A DNA stretch of 64,000 bases. Source: Chloroflexota bacterium. GTDB lineage: Bacteria; Chloroflexota; Dehalococcoidia; Tepidiformales; Tepidiformaceae. A program made the translations under genes and the position numbers. This document shows, piece after piece, positions 16,355 through 25,052 of this stretch (its first letter is position 1; each line of letters begins with the position of its first letter). Below the pieces are notes generated by a model, which was not told the DNA's origin, did no database searches, and saw only the letters and a list, made by a program, of their open reading frames with translations. Location: assembly GCA_016234445.1 (NCBI GenBank), contig JACRBT010000014.1:186001-250000 (forward strand), given 5' to 3'.

Positions 16355-16952
16355 ACGCCGGCACAAACAGCCGCCGCGGCCGCACAGAGCCACGCCGCGC
16401 CTGGACCCGGATCAGCTCCCGGTAGGCCATCATCCAGGCCCGCCCCCAGCTCCCATACCGTTCGCTCACCTCATCCCCGGCGCTGTTCACCTTGTCGATG
16501 AGGTAGTTCGCCAGTTCCAGCGCCGCATAGGCCGCCGCCCCCGTGGCAACGACGTCCTCCAGCTGCGGGCCCAGGGTCGTCCCGGAGCCGTCGAGCGTGT
16601 GCCGGGCCGTGTAGAAGACCTTCGCGTTCTGGCCAGTCGGCGCCGTGTCGACGTCGAGCGTGAGCGCCGTGCCCCACTGCGAAAAGGCCACGTAGGCCGG
16701 CGGGAAGTCCCCCGTCGGGAACTCGACCGCGTCGACCCCAAGCAGCCCCGTCAGCGACGCCAGCGAGATGTCGCGGCTGCCCGAGGTGGTCGCGATCGTC
16801 GCCGACTTCTCCGACGGGATCGCCTGGCTGACTTCGCCGAGGGCGCGTTCGATGTGGCGGTCCAGCTGCGAGTCGGTCCAGCGGTAGGCGCCGGCGTCGG
16901 TGTCGTGGAGGTCCTTGCGGAGTTTCGTCCGGATGTCAGAAAGCGTCGTCAT
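16353..16952 (-). CDS. Phage adaptor (neck)-like protein, orphan
   Basis: This 199-residue protein begins MTTLSDIRTKLRKDLHD and continues YRWTDSQLDRHIERAL. That is the pattern of tailed-phage adaptor/head-tail connector proteins, which have an N-terminal helical bundle and a later segment describing per-element occupancy (AAAYAALELANYLIDK, ending in an Arg-rich tail). No other phage structural gene is nearby. It may be a prophage remnant or a domesticated gene. Upstream in-frame codons to 17255 run antisense to the next gene's end and are ignored. The start is the ATG at 16952. Confidence 0.7.
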   Translation of the reverse strand: MTTLSDIRTKLRKDLHDTDAGAYRWTDSQLDRHIERALGEVSQAIPSEKSATIATTSGSRDISLASLTGLLGVDAVEFPTGDFPPAYVAFSQWGTALTLDVDTAPTGQNAKVFYTARHTLDGSGTTLGPQLEDVVATGAAAYAALELANYLIDKVNSAGDEVSERYGSWGRAWMMAYRELIRVQARRGSVRPRRLFVPA

Positions 16953-17022
16953 GCCCCGTACGGTGCCGCGCGCCCACCTCACTTCCAAGGCGGCCATGTC
17001 ACCCGACAGCCCCGGCGATCGG

Positions 17023-17640
17023 TCACTGTGCCGGGACGACTCCGAACGTGTCGAGGGCCGCCTGCCGGCATTCGTCGAACACGCTGCCTGGCAGCCCCGC
17101 GGCTTCGAGGAGGTCGAGCATGCGGCGGATCGGCGCGTCCGTGGGGACGCCGCTGACGCCGCGGCGCGTGAGGCACCTGGCGATCTCGGCCCGCGCCTGG
17201 TCGGCCTTGCTCGGGCCGGTGGCGCGGGCGGCGAGGTAGGCGGCATTGACCTCATCGGCGAAAGCCTTGCGGCACTCCCTCGCCGCGGCCTGGTAGCGCG
17301 AGCCTTCCGAACTGCTGCTGGTGGTGAATGACCACGTCAGCCAGCCGTCTCCCTGGTCTCTCGGGGTGACCTCGAACCCGCGTTCAGCCAGGCAGCCCAC
17401 CGTTGCCTGGACCGAGGACTCATCCTCTGCCCGCGTCACGACGCCGTCCGCGAGGATGGCGGCCTGGAGTGCGGGTGTCCCGCCCGGCTCCTCGGTGGGA
17501 AGCTCCCCGGCGGAAGGCCGGGTAGAATCACCGCTCAACAGGCCCGCGACGGCGAAGGCGATCGCTCCCGCCAGCGCCGCGGCGAGGACCGCCGCCACTG
17601 CTGTCGCAGGCCAGGAGACCGTGCGGCGGTTCGTCGTCAT
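17023..17640 (-). CDS. Membrane-anchored four-Cys protein (paralogue A)
   Basis: This is a 205-residue protein of unknown function. An N-terminal basic stretch is followed by one helix (about 12-36), then an extracytoplasmic domain beginning after a low-complexity Ser/Pro/Glu linker. The domain has ALQAAILADGVVTRAEDESS and four Cys in the contexts VGCLAERGF, RECRKA, IARCLTRRG and DECRQA. All are shared with the neighbouring paralogue, so two disulfides are likely. It is probably anchored on the outer face of the membrane. It lies 65 bp downstream of its paralogue and could share its transcript. Confidence 0.75.
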   Translation of the reverse strand: MTTNRRTVSWPATAVAAVLAAALAGAIAFAVAGLLSGDSTRPSAGELPTEEPGGTPALQAAILADGVVTRAEDESSVQATVGCLAERGFEVTPRDQGDGWLTWSFTTSSSSEGSRYQAAARECRKAFADEVNAAYLAARATGPSKADQARAEIARCLTRRGVSGVPTDAPIRRMLDLLEAAGLPGSVFDECRQAALDTFGVVPAQ

Positions 17641-17705
17641 TCAGCCTCCACCGGCAGGCGGCGGCCACATCCGCCGCCGCCTGGAGCCCCGAGCGACCGC
17701 CCGGG

Positions 17706-18338
17706 TCACTCGTTGGGGACAACCCCGTACTTCTCCGAGGCCATGCCCGCGCATTGGTAGAACGAGCTGCTCGCCTGACCGGCTTTCGCGACGGCATCAA
17801 GCATCTTCAGCAGGGGCGCGTCTTCGGCAACGCCTTGCACGCCGCGGCCCACAAGGCACTGGGCGATCGCGGACCGCGACTGTTCGACGGTTGCCAGGTC
17901 GGCCTGCCGGGCCTCCCCGAGCGCCACGGCGTAGACGAGGGCCACGTCCCGTTCGTTGGCGATGTGGCACTCCTGGTAGGCGGCCTTGTACCGCGCGCCT
18001 TCAGCGGTATCCGCGGTCGCAAAGGTCAGCCGCAGCCAGCCGTCGCCCCGGTCCTCCGGGGAGACCGTGAACCCGCGCTCGGCCAGGCAGCCCACGGTCG
18101 CCTGGACCGCCGAGAGGTACTCCTCCCGTGTGACGACCCCGTCCGCCAGGATGGCAGCCTGCGAAGGGGTGGTCTCGCCCAACCGTTCGGCGGCCAGTTC
18201 CGCCGGGGAGCGGTGCGCGGGGTTGCCTCCGCGGTCGCCCGCGAGCGCAATCGTCACCGCGCCAGCAAGGACCGCCGCCAAGACTGCGGCGGCCGCCACC
18301 ACTCGCCAGGACACCGTTTTCAGAGTGAACATCAGCAC
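17706..18338 (-). CDS. Membrane-anchored four-Cys protein (paralogue B)
   Basis: This 210-residue protein is the upstream tandem copy of the previous gene. It has one N-terminal helix (about 12-33) and the same domain: SQAAILADGVVTREEYLSA, VGCLAERGFTVSPEDRGDGW, QECHIANE, IAQCLVGRGVQG and YQCAGMASEKYGVV. All four Cys positions match those of paralogue A. The start is ATG 18338, or the second Met two codons on. A TTGCCG-17-TAGGCT promoter lies about 70 nt upstream. Function is not recognised. Confidence 0.75.
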   Translation of the reverse strand: MLMFTLKTVSWRVVAAAAVLAAVLAGAVTIALAGDRGGNPAHRSPAELAAERLGETTPSQAAILADGVVTREEYLSAVQATVGCLAERGFTVSPEDRGDGWLRLTFATADTAEGARYKAAYQECHIANERDVALVYAVALGEARQADLATVEQSRSAIAQCLVGRGVQGVAEDAPLLKMLDAVAKAGQASSSFYQCAGMASEKYGVVPNE

Positions 18339-18408
18339 ACCTCCGGCCGATTCGATGTGGACGCCAAGGGAGCGTCGTCATCGAACCGTCGACTGTTCGG
18401 ACGAGTCG

Positions 18409-18437
18409 AGCCTAGACCGCGCAAAGCAACGCGGCAA
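18409..18437 (-). promoter_or_regulatory. Candidate promoter for the four-Cys gene pair
   Basis: On the minus strand TTGCCG (18432-18437) and TAGGCT (18409-18414) are separated by 17 nt, ahead of the gene starting at 18338. The 263-nt gap 18339-18601 otherwise holds only a short GGGGAATCACCCC hairpin (about 18538-18550) after the response-regulator gene, which may help terminate it. Confidence 0.35.
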
Positions 18438-18601
18438 GTAAACTCTCTGCAAAGTTCGCCGGCCGGCGCGGCTCAGTTGTCACCGAGTTCACCACGAAAA
18501 TTGCCGGAGTTGTCGTTTCTGTCGCGCATTCCTGGCGGGGTGATTCCCCTCACACTCCCGCCCACCGCCGGCATCCCGCATCCCAGGGGAGCCACCCGCC
18601 G

Positions 18602-19282
18602 CTACTCGTCCGCCGCTTCCTGCCGCGCCTCCGCCACCAGCCGGTAGCCCACGTTTCGCACCGTCTCGATGAACGAGTGCCCCCGGATCTCGATCTTCGA
18701 CCGTATCCGCCGGATGTGGACGTCCACCGTCCGCGCCCCGCCGAAGTAGTCGTAGCCCCAGACGCGGTTGAGCAACTGCTCCCGCGTGAACACGCGCCCG
18801 GCGTTCATCGCCAGGAAGCGGAGGAGTTCGTACTCCTTGAAGGTCATGACCAGCGCTTCGCCGTCCACCGTCACCCGGTAGTTCGAAAGGTCGAGCGTCA
18901 GCGCCCCGCAGTTGACGAAGTTCTCGCTGTCGATCCCGTGCCGCCGCCAGAGCGCCCGCTCGATCCGCCGCGCCACCTCCGCTGCCGAGGCCGCCAGGCT
19001 CACGAAGTCGTCCACCGCCAGGTCGGCCGTCACCCGTGCCAGCTGTTCGTCGGCGGCGATGGCGATCTGGACGACCCCGCGCTCGGCGTACGTCTCCTGG
19101 AGGATGGCGAAGGCCGCGGGCGGGATGTCGCGCAGGTCGAGGAGGACGACGTCAGCCGAGCCGCCTTCGTCTGCGGCCAATCGCTCCGGGGTCACCACCG
19201 GCGCGGTCAGCCCGGCACGCTCCAGCGCCGGCCCGAGGCGGGCGACGTCCGGGTGCCGGGTGACCACGAAGACCGTGCGCAT
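18602..19282 (-). CDS. OmpR/PhoB-type response regulator with degenerate receiver, orphan
   Basis: This 226-residue regulator has an N-terminal receiver-like domain and a C-terminal winged helix (about 125-218) with YELLRFLAMNAGRVFTREQLL, TVDVHIRRIRSKIE and VRNVGYRLV. Asp49 lies at the phosphorylation position (VVLLDLRD). However, the N-terminal acidic pair is missing (FVVTRHPD), the switch Thr/Ser position appears to be Ala (QIAIAADE), and no conserved Lys is visible near residue 95. No histidine kinase is adjacent. It may work without phosphorylation. Target genes are unknown; its downstream neighbours are the four-Cys pair. Confidence 0.88.
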   Translation of the reverse strand: MRTVFVVTRHPDVARLGPALERAGLTAPVVTPERLAADEGGSADVVLLDLRDIPPAAFAILQETYAERGVVQIAIAADEQLARVTADLAVDDFVSLAASAAEVARRIERALWRRHGIDSENFVNCGALTLDLSNYRVTVDGEALVMTFKEYELLRFLAMNAGRVFTREQLLNRVWGYDYFGGARTVDVHIRRIRSKIEIRGHSFIETVRNVGYRLVAEARQEAADE

Positions 19283-19342
19283 GGGGCTGCCTTCCCGCGG
19301 GGTTCGGCCCAGTATACCCCGCCGGCGTAGCTCACCCGCGGG

Positions 19343-19582
19343 TTACTTCTTGCCGGCCAGGTCCTTCCAGATGGGCCAGTCGATCGCCCTGTGGCGCCAG
19401 AACGCCCCGACGATGATCCCAATGCCCGCCGCGAAGCCGCCGATGATCATCCACCGGTCGCTCCCGTCCGCGGCAGCATATCCCAGGGTGATCATCCCCG
19501 CTCCGGCAACCAGCGCCGGCAACGCCACCGGAACGTGCCCTTCCTCGCCGTTTGCGATCGCGTTCGTGAGCCAGCTTTTCAT
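19343..19582 (-). CDS. Small membrane protein with two TM segments
   Basis: This 79-residue protein starts MKSWLTNAIANGEEGHVP. It has two hydrophobic stretches (about 19-38 and 44-62) linked by AADGSDRW and a C-terminal basic, Trp-containing tail ending LAGKK. No family is recognised. The upstream extension of the frame to 19717 is antisense low-complexity coding and is not used. It precedes the response-regulator gene by 60 nt on the same strand. Confidence 0.6.
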   Translation of the reverse strand: MKSWLTNAIANGEEGHVPVALPALVAGAGMITLGYAAADGSDRWMIIGGFAAGIGIIVGAFWRHRAIDWPIWKDLAGKK

Positions 19583-19646
19583 ACCCGATGCCCTCCCAGT
19601 TGGTGTCCGCGGAATCCTAGCACACTCAGGCAAGGGGTCAGCCGCG

Positions 19647-20873
19647 TCACGCCCGCGCGAGCCGCGCCTCGAGCCGCGCCCGCCGCTTGCGGATCGCCTC
19701 GATCCCGGTCTCACCACCGGTCGCCCCGGGGCGGATCAGCCCGCGTTCGACCAGCGCCACCGCCTCCGAGACGAGCACCCAGGCCGCCGCGACGTCCTTC
19801 CGCCGGTGCTCCTCGATCTTCGCCAGCTCCACGTAGGGCGTCAGACGCCGGCTCCGGGGGTCGTCGACCAGGCTTCGCCAGGCCCGCGCCGCCGCGTCCC
19901 AATCGCCAAGCCGCACCAGGCAGCGTGCCAACCGCTCCATCGCCTCCAGCCGTTCGGCCCGCCCAGGGTTGGCCGCCAGCACCGCTTCGTACCGGCGCGC
20001 CGCCGCCGCCAGGTCCCCTTCGTATTCGGCCGCCCGGGCCGACTGCAGCGGGTAGCTCCCCTCCTCGTCGCAGACCGCCGCCAGTTGCGCCGCCAACGCC
20101 ACCAGCGAAAGCACGTCCCAGGCGTTGTGGCGGAGCACCGGGAGGATGTGGGTCGGGTCGCTGCTGCGCTGGAAGCGGAAATAACGCTCGGGGGCTTCGT
20201 GCGAGGGGCAGTCGTCGTCTCGCTCGAACTCCAGCAGCTCCACCTCCATCCGCGTCAGCTTGTGCGAATCGAACGTCCCCCGGAACAGCCGCCGGTTCGG
20301 GTGCAACAGGTCAAGGTGCGGCAGCTCGCGGAACTTCGGCTTCATCCGCGAAAGGATGTAGCGCGACTCCAACAGCGGCAGGTCGAACGACTTCCCGTTG
20401 TAGCTCACGAGCGCCCCGGCGCCCGCCAGTTCCTCCGCGATCCCGCCGAGAAGGCCGCCTTCGTATTGCGGCGCCGGGAGCAGGTATTGCCGCAGCTTCA
20501 GCAGCGAGCCGTCGAATCGCGCCACGCCGGCCATGAAGACCATTGAGCCGGCGCCCCCGAGCCCGGTCGTCTCCGTGTCCACGTAGAGGAAGTCGCGCGG
20601 CGAGCAGTCGCCGATGCGCGGGTCCTTCGTCTGTCCCGCCAGCTTCCTGGGGTCGACCGATAGCGCCCGGTGCAGGGCCACCGAACCATGCTCGTGGCCC
20701 GCTTCGTAGACACTTTCAACCACGTAACCCGGCCCGTGCGGCGATTGGAACCAGCGCCCGCCCAGCGCCGAGAGGTCCGCCATCTCGGTCACGCTGTCGG
20801 TCCGCGCAGCGGGGATGCCGTGGGCGGGCTGGTTCAGCGCCGCGCGCAGCTTTTCGCGAAGGTCAGCGGCCAT
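19647..20873 (-). CDS. YprB-type ribonuclease H-like exonuclease with TPR-like C-terminus
   Basis: This 408-residue protein has the YprB RNase H-like domain. The exonuclease I motif is LYVDTETTGLGG (about 96-107), with SYNGKSFDLPLLESR and later HNAWDVLSLVALA supplying the other acidic residues of a DEDDh-like site. From about 290 the protein changes to helical repeats (AARRYEAVLAANPGRAERL, LGDWDAAARAWRSL) resembling TPRs. It likely trims or repairs nucleic acid in the cytoplasm. The start is ATG 20873. A minus-strand -10-like TATACT lies at 20905-20910. It is downstream of murJ by 45 nt. Confidence 0.85.
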   Translation of the reverse strand: MAADLREKLRAALNQPAHGIPAARTDSVTEMADLSALGGRWFQSPHGPGYVVESVYEAGHEHGSVALHRALSVDPRKLAGQTKDPRIGDCSPRDFLYVDTETTGLGGAGSMVFMAGVARFDGSLLKLRQYLLPAPQYEGGLLGGIAEELAGAGALVSYNGKSFDLPLLESRYILSRMKPKFRELPHLDLLHPNRRLFRGTFDSHKLTRMEVELLEFERDDDCPSHEAPERYFRFQRSSDPTHILPVLRHNAWDVLSLVALAAQLAAVCDEEGSYPLQSARAAEYEGDLAAAARRYEAVLAANPGRAERLEAMERLARCLVRLGDWDAAARAWRSLVDDPRSRRLTPYVELAKIEEHRRKDVAAAWVLVSEAVALVERGLIRPGATGGETGIEAIRKRRARLEARLARA

Positions 20874-20918
20874 GGGTTCTCAGCCGTGCGAACATTTGTG
20901 CGGCAGTATACACCACCC

Positions 20919-22604
20919 TCACGGCGACGGCCCCCCTGTCAGGTCGAAGAGGTCTGTCTCGGCTTCGCTCAGCTCCGGGAGCACCTCGTCGGGGGTTGCC
21001 GTCCTCGCCCCTCGCCCCAGCCTGCCGCGCAGCCGTCGCATCGCTTCGCCCATCTCCTCCACACGCAGCAGGTTGGCCATCCCCGCGTACGCGAGCGCCC
21101 CCGCCCCCGCCCCCGCCACGGCCGTGACCGCCCGCTCCAGCAGCGCCTCGTTATCCGCGGCGCCGAACCCAACCGCCAGGACCAGCGCCATCACCCCGCC
21201 GGCGACCGCGAACCGCCCGATCGCCCCGAGGTCGGCCGCCGCGTCCCCGCCCAGCCGCCGCAGGTAGGCCCGGTAGAGCAACAGCCATTCCGCCCACGCT
21301 GCCGCCGACACCGCGAACGCCAGCCCCCGGTGCTCGAACCGGTCCCAGAACAGCGCGCTCAGCGCCAGGTTCACCGCTACCGCGACGACCGCCAGCATCA
21401 CCGGCGTCCGCGTGTCGCCGACCGCATAGAAGCCGCGGCTGTGGATTTCGATGCCCGCCTGGGGGACGATGCCGAGGCAGTAGAACGCCAGCGCCGCCGC
21501 CACGATGGCCGTGTCGCTGGCGGCGAACTCGCCCCGTTGGAGCAGCAGGGCCGTCACCGGTTCGCGCAGCAGCGCCAGGCCCAGTGCCGCCGGGATCGTC
21601 AGGAACATGATCACCCGCAGCGCCCGCGAAACCGCCTCCCGGAGCGCCAGGTGGTCGTCGTCGGCCGCGTGTTCCGCCAGCCGCGGGAACACGGCCGTCG
21701 AGATCGCCATCCCGAAGATCGCCAGCGGCAACCCGGCCAGCAGCCATGCGTAGGTCATGTCCGAAATCTCGGCCGAGCCGAGCTTCGTCGCGAAGAACAT
21801 CGTTATCAGGAAGTTGACTTGCGCCGCCGCGAGGCCAACCACCCGCGGCCCCATCAGCCGTGCCACCTCCCGCGTCGAGGCCGCCCAGGCGAAGCTCACC
21901 CGGAAGCGCATCCGTTCGCGCACCAGCCCCGGCAACTGCACCACCAGGTGGAGCGCCGAGCCGATGACCACCCCCGCCGCCAGCCCTTCCACTCCCCATG
22001 GCCCCGAAAGGGCCACCGCCCCGAAGATGATCGCGAGGTTGTAGAGCATTGGCGCGATCGCCGGGAGCAAGAACTGCTGCCGCCCGTTGAGGATCCCCGT
22101 CACCATCCCGCTGACCGAGAAGAACAGCGGCGAGAGCAGCATCAGCCGCGTCAGTTCGACCGCCTTGTCCGTCAGCTCGTCGTGGCGGCCGACGTCTTTC
22201 CCCAGGCCGGGCGCCAGCAGTGGCACGAGCAGCGGCGCGAAGACGAACGCCACCGCGCAAAGCGCCGCCGTCGCCGCCGTGACCAGCGTGAGGATGTTGC
22301 TCGCCAGCCGCCAGGCCTGCTCGGTGCCTTCCCGCCGGTAGATCCGCGCGAAGACCGGGATGAAGGCGCTCCCCAGCGTCGCCCCCGCCAGCACCTGGAA
22401 GATGAGGTCCGGAACCCGGAACGCGACCCAGTAGGCGCCGAGTTCTGGCTGCGACCCGAACGCGTCGGCGATGACCACGGTGCGAAGGACGCCGAGCAGC
22501 CGCGACCCGAGGAACCCGAAGGCGACGATGGCGGCGGCGATAGCCAGCCCGCCCGCTCGTGACGGGGGTCCGTTCGTTTCCAGGTCCGCGGCGGTCTCCG
22601 CCAT
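20919..22604 (-). CDS. murJ: Lipid II flippase MurJ
   Basis: MurJ (MviN) flips lipid II across the cytoplasmic membrane for peptidoglycan synthesis. The 561-residue protein has about 14 helices and the family's N-terminal SRLLGVLRTVVIADAFG, FRVPDLIFQVLAGATLGSAF and the central FFATKLGSAEISDMTYAW and GMAISTAVFPRLAEHAA. A cytoplasmic C-terminal extension is acidic. I chose MAETAADLE at 22604; codons further upstream encode non-conserved sequence. Presence of MurJ indicates a peptidoglycan-making cell. Confidence 0.93.
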   Translation of the reverse strand: MAETAADLETNGPPSRAGGLAIAAAIVAFGFLGSRLLGVLRTVVIADAFGSQPELGAYWVAFRVPDLIFQVLAGATLGSAFIPVFARIYRREGTEQAWRLASNILTLVTAATAALCAVAFVFAPLLVPLLAPGLGKDVGRHDELTDKAVELTRLMLLSPLFFSVSGMVTGILNGRQQFLLPAIAPMLYNLAIIFGAVALSGPWGVEGLAAGVVIGSALHLVVQLPGLVRERMRFRVSFAWAASTREVARLMGPRVVGLAAAQVNFLITMFFATKLGSAEISDMTYAWLLAGLPLAIFGMAISTAVFPRLAEHAADDDHLALREAVSRALRVIMFLTIPAALGLALLREPVTALLLQRGEFAASDTAIVAAALAFYCLGIVPQAGIEIHSRGFYAVGDTRTPVMLAVVAVAVNLALSALFWDRFEHRGLAFAVSAAAWAEWLLLYRAYLRRLGGDAAADLGAIGRFAVAGGVMALVLAVGFGAADNEALLERAVTAVAGAGAGALAYAGMANLLRVEEMGEAMRRLRGRLGRGARTATPDEVLPELSEAETDLFDLTGGPSP

Positions 22605-22684
22605 TGCGGCGGATCGTACGGTTTCCGGGCCATCCGGTCGCCCCGCGCTTGCAGGCTCTGCCCGATTGGCCCACGCTCCATGCC

Positions 22685-23734
22685 ATGCGAGCCATCGCCG
22701 TCGCGCTGTTCCTGCTCGTTGCCCTGGCCGCATCCGTGGGTTGCCGCGGCGGGAACGACGACAACGTCCCCACGAACACCCCCGCGGCGGCCGCGTCGCG
22801 AACCGCGCCCAGGACGGCCGGGGCCTCGCCGGGTGCGATCGCGTCCGCTTCCCCCTCCGGCAGACCCGGCGAGTTCGTCCGCCGCCTCAAGCACGGCGGC
22901 CGCGACCGCGGTTACATCCTCCACGTCCCGGCCATTTACAGCGCCGCCCGGCCCATGCCGCTTGTTTTCGCCCTCCACGGCGGCGGTGGCGAAGCGAAGG
23001 GGATTGCCCCCCTCAGCGGCCTCTCCCGCCTCGGCGACCGCGAAGGCTTCATCGTCGTCTACCCGGAAGGCGTCGAGGGGTCGTGGAACGACGGCCGCGA
23101 GGACCCGGACGTGCCCGCCCAACGCCTCAAGGTCGACGACGTCGGCTTCATCACCGCCATCATCGACGACGTCTCCGGCGACTACGCGGTCGACCCCCGA
23201 CGCGTCTACGCGATGGGCATCTCGAACGGCGGCTTCATGTCCCACCGGCTCGGCTGTGAACTCTCTGGCCGCATCGCCGCCATCGGCCCAATCGTCGCCA
23301 CGCTGCCGGAGGCGCTGGACTGCCGTCCCGGGCGCGCCGTCCCGGTCGTCATGTTCGTGGGCGACGCCGACCCGCTGGTGCCCTACGAAGGCGGCCACGT
23401 CCAGCTCGGCCTGGGGCGCGAACGCTCCAGCGTCATCCTCTCGGCGCAGGCCACCGCCCACTTCTGGGCCACGAACAACGGCTGCAACCGGGCCGCCGTC
23501 GCCTTCTCGTCGCTCCCCGACAACGACAAGAGCGACGGCGTCCGCATCCGCCGGGAGGCCTATTCCGGCTGCCGCGCCGGGGCGGATGTGCTCCTCTATG
23601 TCATGGAGGGTGGCGGCCACGTCTGGCCCGGTGGCCCGCAGTATTCGCCACAGATTGTCATCGGCCGCGCCACCCACGACATCGACGCCAGCGAGATCGC
23701 CTGGGCGTTCTTCAAGGAGCACCCGCTGCCGTAG
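22685..23734 (+). CDS. Secreted PHB-depolymerase/LpqC-type esterase lipoprotein
   Basis: This 349-residue alpha/beta hydrolase resembles polyhydroxybutyrate depolymerase and feruloyl esterase (LpqC) proteins. The N-terminal signal ends in SVGC, a lipobox-like site, followed by a long Ala/Ser/Pro linker, so it is probably a lipoprotein. The catalytic set is visible: nucleophile in MGISNGGFMS, Asp in GDADPLVPYEGG and His in GGGHVWPGG. HGGGG forms the oxyanion region. The start is ATG 22685, divergent from murJ with 80 nt between them. The true substrate is uncertain. Confidence 0.88.
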   Translation: MRAIAVALFLLVALAASVGCRGGNDDNVPTNTPAAAASRTAPRTAGASPGAIASASPSGRPGEFVRRLKHGGRDRGYILHVPAIYSAARPMPLVFALHGGGGEAKGIAPLSGLSRLGDREGFIVVYPEGVEGSWNDGREDPDVPAQRLKVDDVGFITAIIDDVSGDYAVDPRRVYAMGISNGGFMSHRLGCELSGRIAAIGPIVATLPEALDCRPGRAVPVVMFVGDADPLVPYEGGHVQLGLGRERSSVILSAQATAHFWATNNGCNRAAVAFSSLPDNDKSDGVRIRREAYSGCRAGADVLLYVMEGGGHVWPGGPQYSPQIVIGRATHDIDASEIAWAFFKEHPLP

Positions 23735-23786
23735 TGCATCGCCGGAGACAGTTGGATCTGGGAGACTCCACCCGCTACGCGGCCAA

Positions 23787-23833
23787 CTCCCCCTCTCCTA
23801 CGCAAGTAGGAGAGGGGGCCGGGGGGTGAGGGG
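23787..23833. repeat. Convergent-gene hairpin repeat, copy 2
   Basis: This copy forms a perfect 13-bp stem: CCCCCTCTCCTAC (23789-23801) pairs with GTAGGAGAGGGGG (23806-23818) around a GCAA tetraloop. The constant tail GGCCGGGGGGTGAGGGG follows. It lies between the esterase gene and the convergent nitroreductase gene. Its arms differ from other copies but remain complementary. Confidence 0.85.
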
Positions 23834-23841
23834 CTGCCTCC

Positions 23842-24417
23842 TCAGGCCCAGGGTTCGCCGAAACGCTCCCGGTAGGTGACTTCGGCTACGGGCCGCCGCT
23901 TGTTGCGTCCCGCCGGGCGCTCCGGCCATCCCATGGGGATGATCGCGTGCACCGATACCGATTCGGGGAGGCCAAGCACCGGGCGAATCTCAGCTTCCCG
24001 GCTCTTCCAGCGCGTGGTGAGCACGGTCCCGAGGCCGAGCGCCTGTGCCGCCAGGAGAAGGTTCTGGACCGCGGGGTAGATCGACGCCCCAAGCGCCGCC
24101 GAGGCCGACTCGCCCGTGCCGAAGGGCTGCTCGGAACAGACGGCGATAAGGACGGGGACGTCCTTCCAGGGGGTGCGGTCCGGGGCGGTCGCGCCATACA
24201 GCTGGCCACCGAGTTCGTCGAAGATCGCCCCCAGTTGCTGCTTCGTTGCCGCGTCCCGGATGACGATGAAGCGCCACGGCTGGACGTTGCGGGCGCTCGG
24301 GGCGCGCGTTGCCGCCGCGAGCACCTTCGTGATCAGCGAATCTTCGATCGGCTGGCCGGTGAACTTTCGTACCGCCCGCTGGCGGGCCAGGAACGCGTTG
24401 AACTCGTCGAACTCCAT
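23842..24417 (-). CDS. Nitroreductase family protein
   Basis: This 191-residue FMN-dependent nitroreductase starts MEFDEFNAFLARQRAVRKF. It has the family pattern R-xx-R-xF at the N-terminus, then ATRAPSARNVQPWRFIVI, which binds FMN, and a C-terminal IIPMGWPERPAGRNKRRP. It likely reduces a nitro, quinone or similar substrate with NAD(P)H. It follows thpR and the amidohydrolase gene on the same strand with 23 nt between it and thpR, so co-transcription is likely. The physiological substrate is unknown. Confidence 0.9.
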   Translation of the reverse strand: MEFDEFNAFLARQRAVRKFTGQPIEDSLITKVLAAATRAPSARNVQPWRFIVIRDAATKQQLGAIFDELGGQLYGATAPDRTPWKDVPVLIAVCSEQPFGTGESASAALGASIYPAVQNLLLAAQALGLGTVLTTRWKSREAEIRPVLGLPESVSVHAIIPMGWPERPAGRNKRRPVAEVTYRERFGEPWA

Positions 24418-24440
24418 CGGGACACCCTCTCTGGGGAGTG

Positions 24441-25052
24441 TTAGCCGGGGGCGGGGACGGCGACCCGGAGCGGGAAGGTCGCGAGGACTTCGTAGGCCGC
24501 GCCCTGCATCGTCAGGCGGCTTCGCATCAGCGAGACGTGCGCCGTCCGCCAGGAAACGCCGGGCACGTCCATCTTCCCGACCGCGACTTCGATCTCGGCC
24601 CGGCGGCGGGTCGGCACTTCGTCGCGCACGCGGCCGAGGGTCAGGTGGGGGCGGAACGGGCGCCGCTCGGGTTCGAATCCGACCACGGCGAGGGCGGCGT
24701 TGACGGCCCGAACCAGCGCTTCCAGCCGCAGCACGTCGCCGGCGATGCCGACCCACATGAGCCGCAGCCCTTCACGCCCGCCGAAGGTGCCGATGTTCGA
24801 AAACTCGAGTTCGAACGGCGAATGGCCCACCACCGCTTCCTGGATGCCGAGCTTGATCGCCGGGAGCTTCTTCACCGGGACTTCGCCGAGGAACTTGAGG
24901 GTGACATGCACGCCCTCGGCCCGGATCCAGCGGACGTCGGCGCCGCTGCGCGAACGCAACGTCTCAATGACCTCGCCGATCGAGGCTTTCACGTCGTCGG
25001 GCACTTCGCAGGCGACGAACAGCCTGACGTGGTCTGGTGCGATCTCACTCAT
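24441..25052 (-). CDS. thpR: RNA 2',3'-cyclic phosphodiesterase
   Basis: This 203-residue protein is a 2H phosphoesterase (LigT/ThpR). The two catalytic HxTx motifs are HVTLKF (about 49-54) and HLTLGR (about 136-141), with RLFVACEVPDDV at the start and the 2H-type spacing. It opens 2',3'-cyclic phosphates at RNA ends. The ATG overlaps the stop of the amidohydrolase gene (ATGA). Confidence 0.92.
   Translation of the reverse strand: MSEIAPDHVRLFVACEVPDDVKASIGEVIETLRSRSGADVRWIRAEGVHVTLKFLGEVPVKKLPAIKLGIQEAVVGHSPFELEFSNIGTFGGREGLRLMWVGIAGDVLRLEALVRAVNAALAVVGFEPERRPFRPHLTLGRVRDEVPTRRRAEIEVAVGKMDVPGVSWRTAHVSLMRSRLTMQGAAYEVLATFPLRVAVPAPG

Noticed and set aside
20889-20902. GAAC-ATTT-GTGC, a LexA-like site near the exonuclease promoter
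   Set aside because: One-mismatch versions of an 8-base palindrome are expected about two dozen times in 64 kb, and only two of its flanking bases agree with the other boxes.
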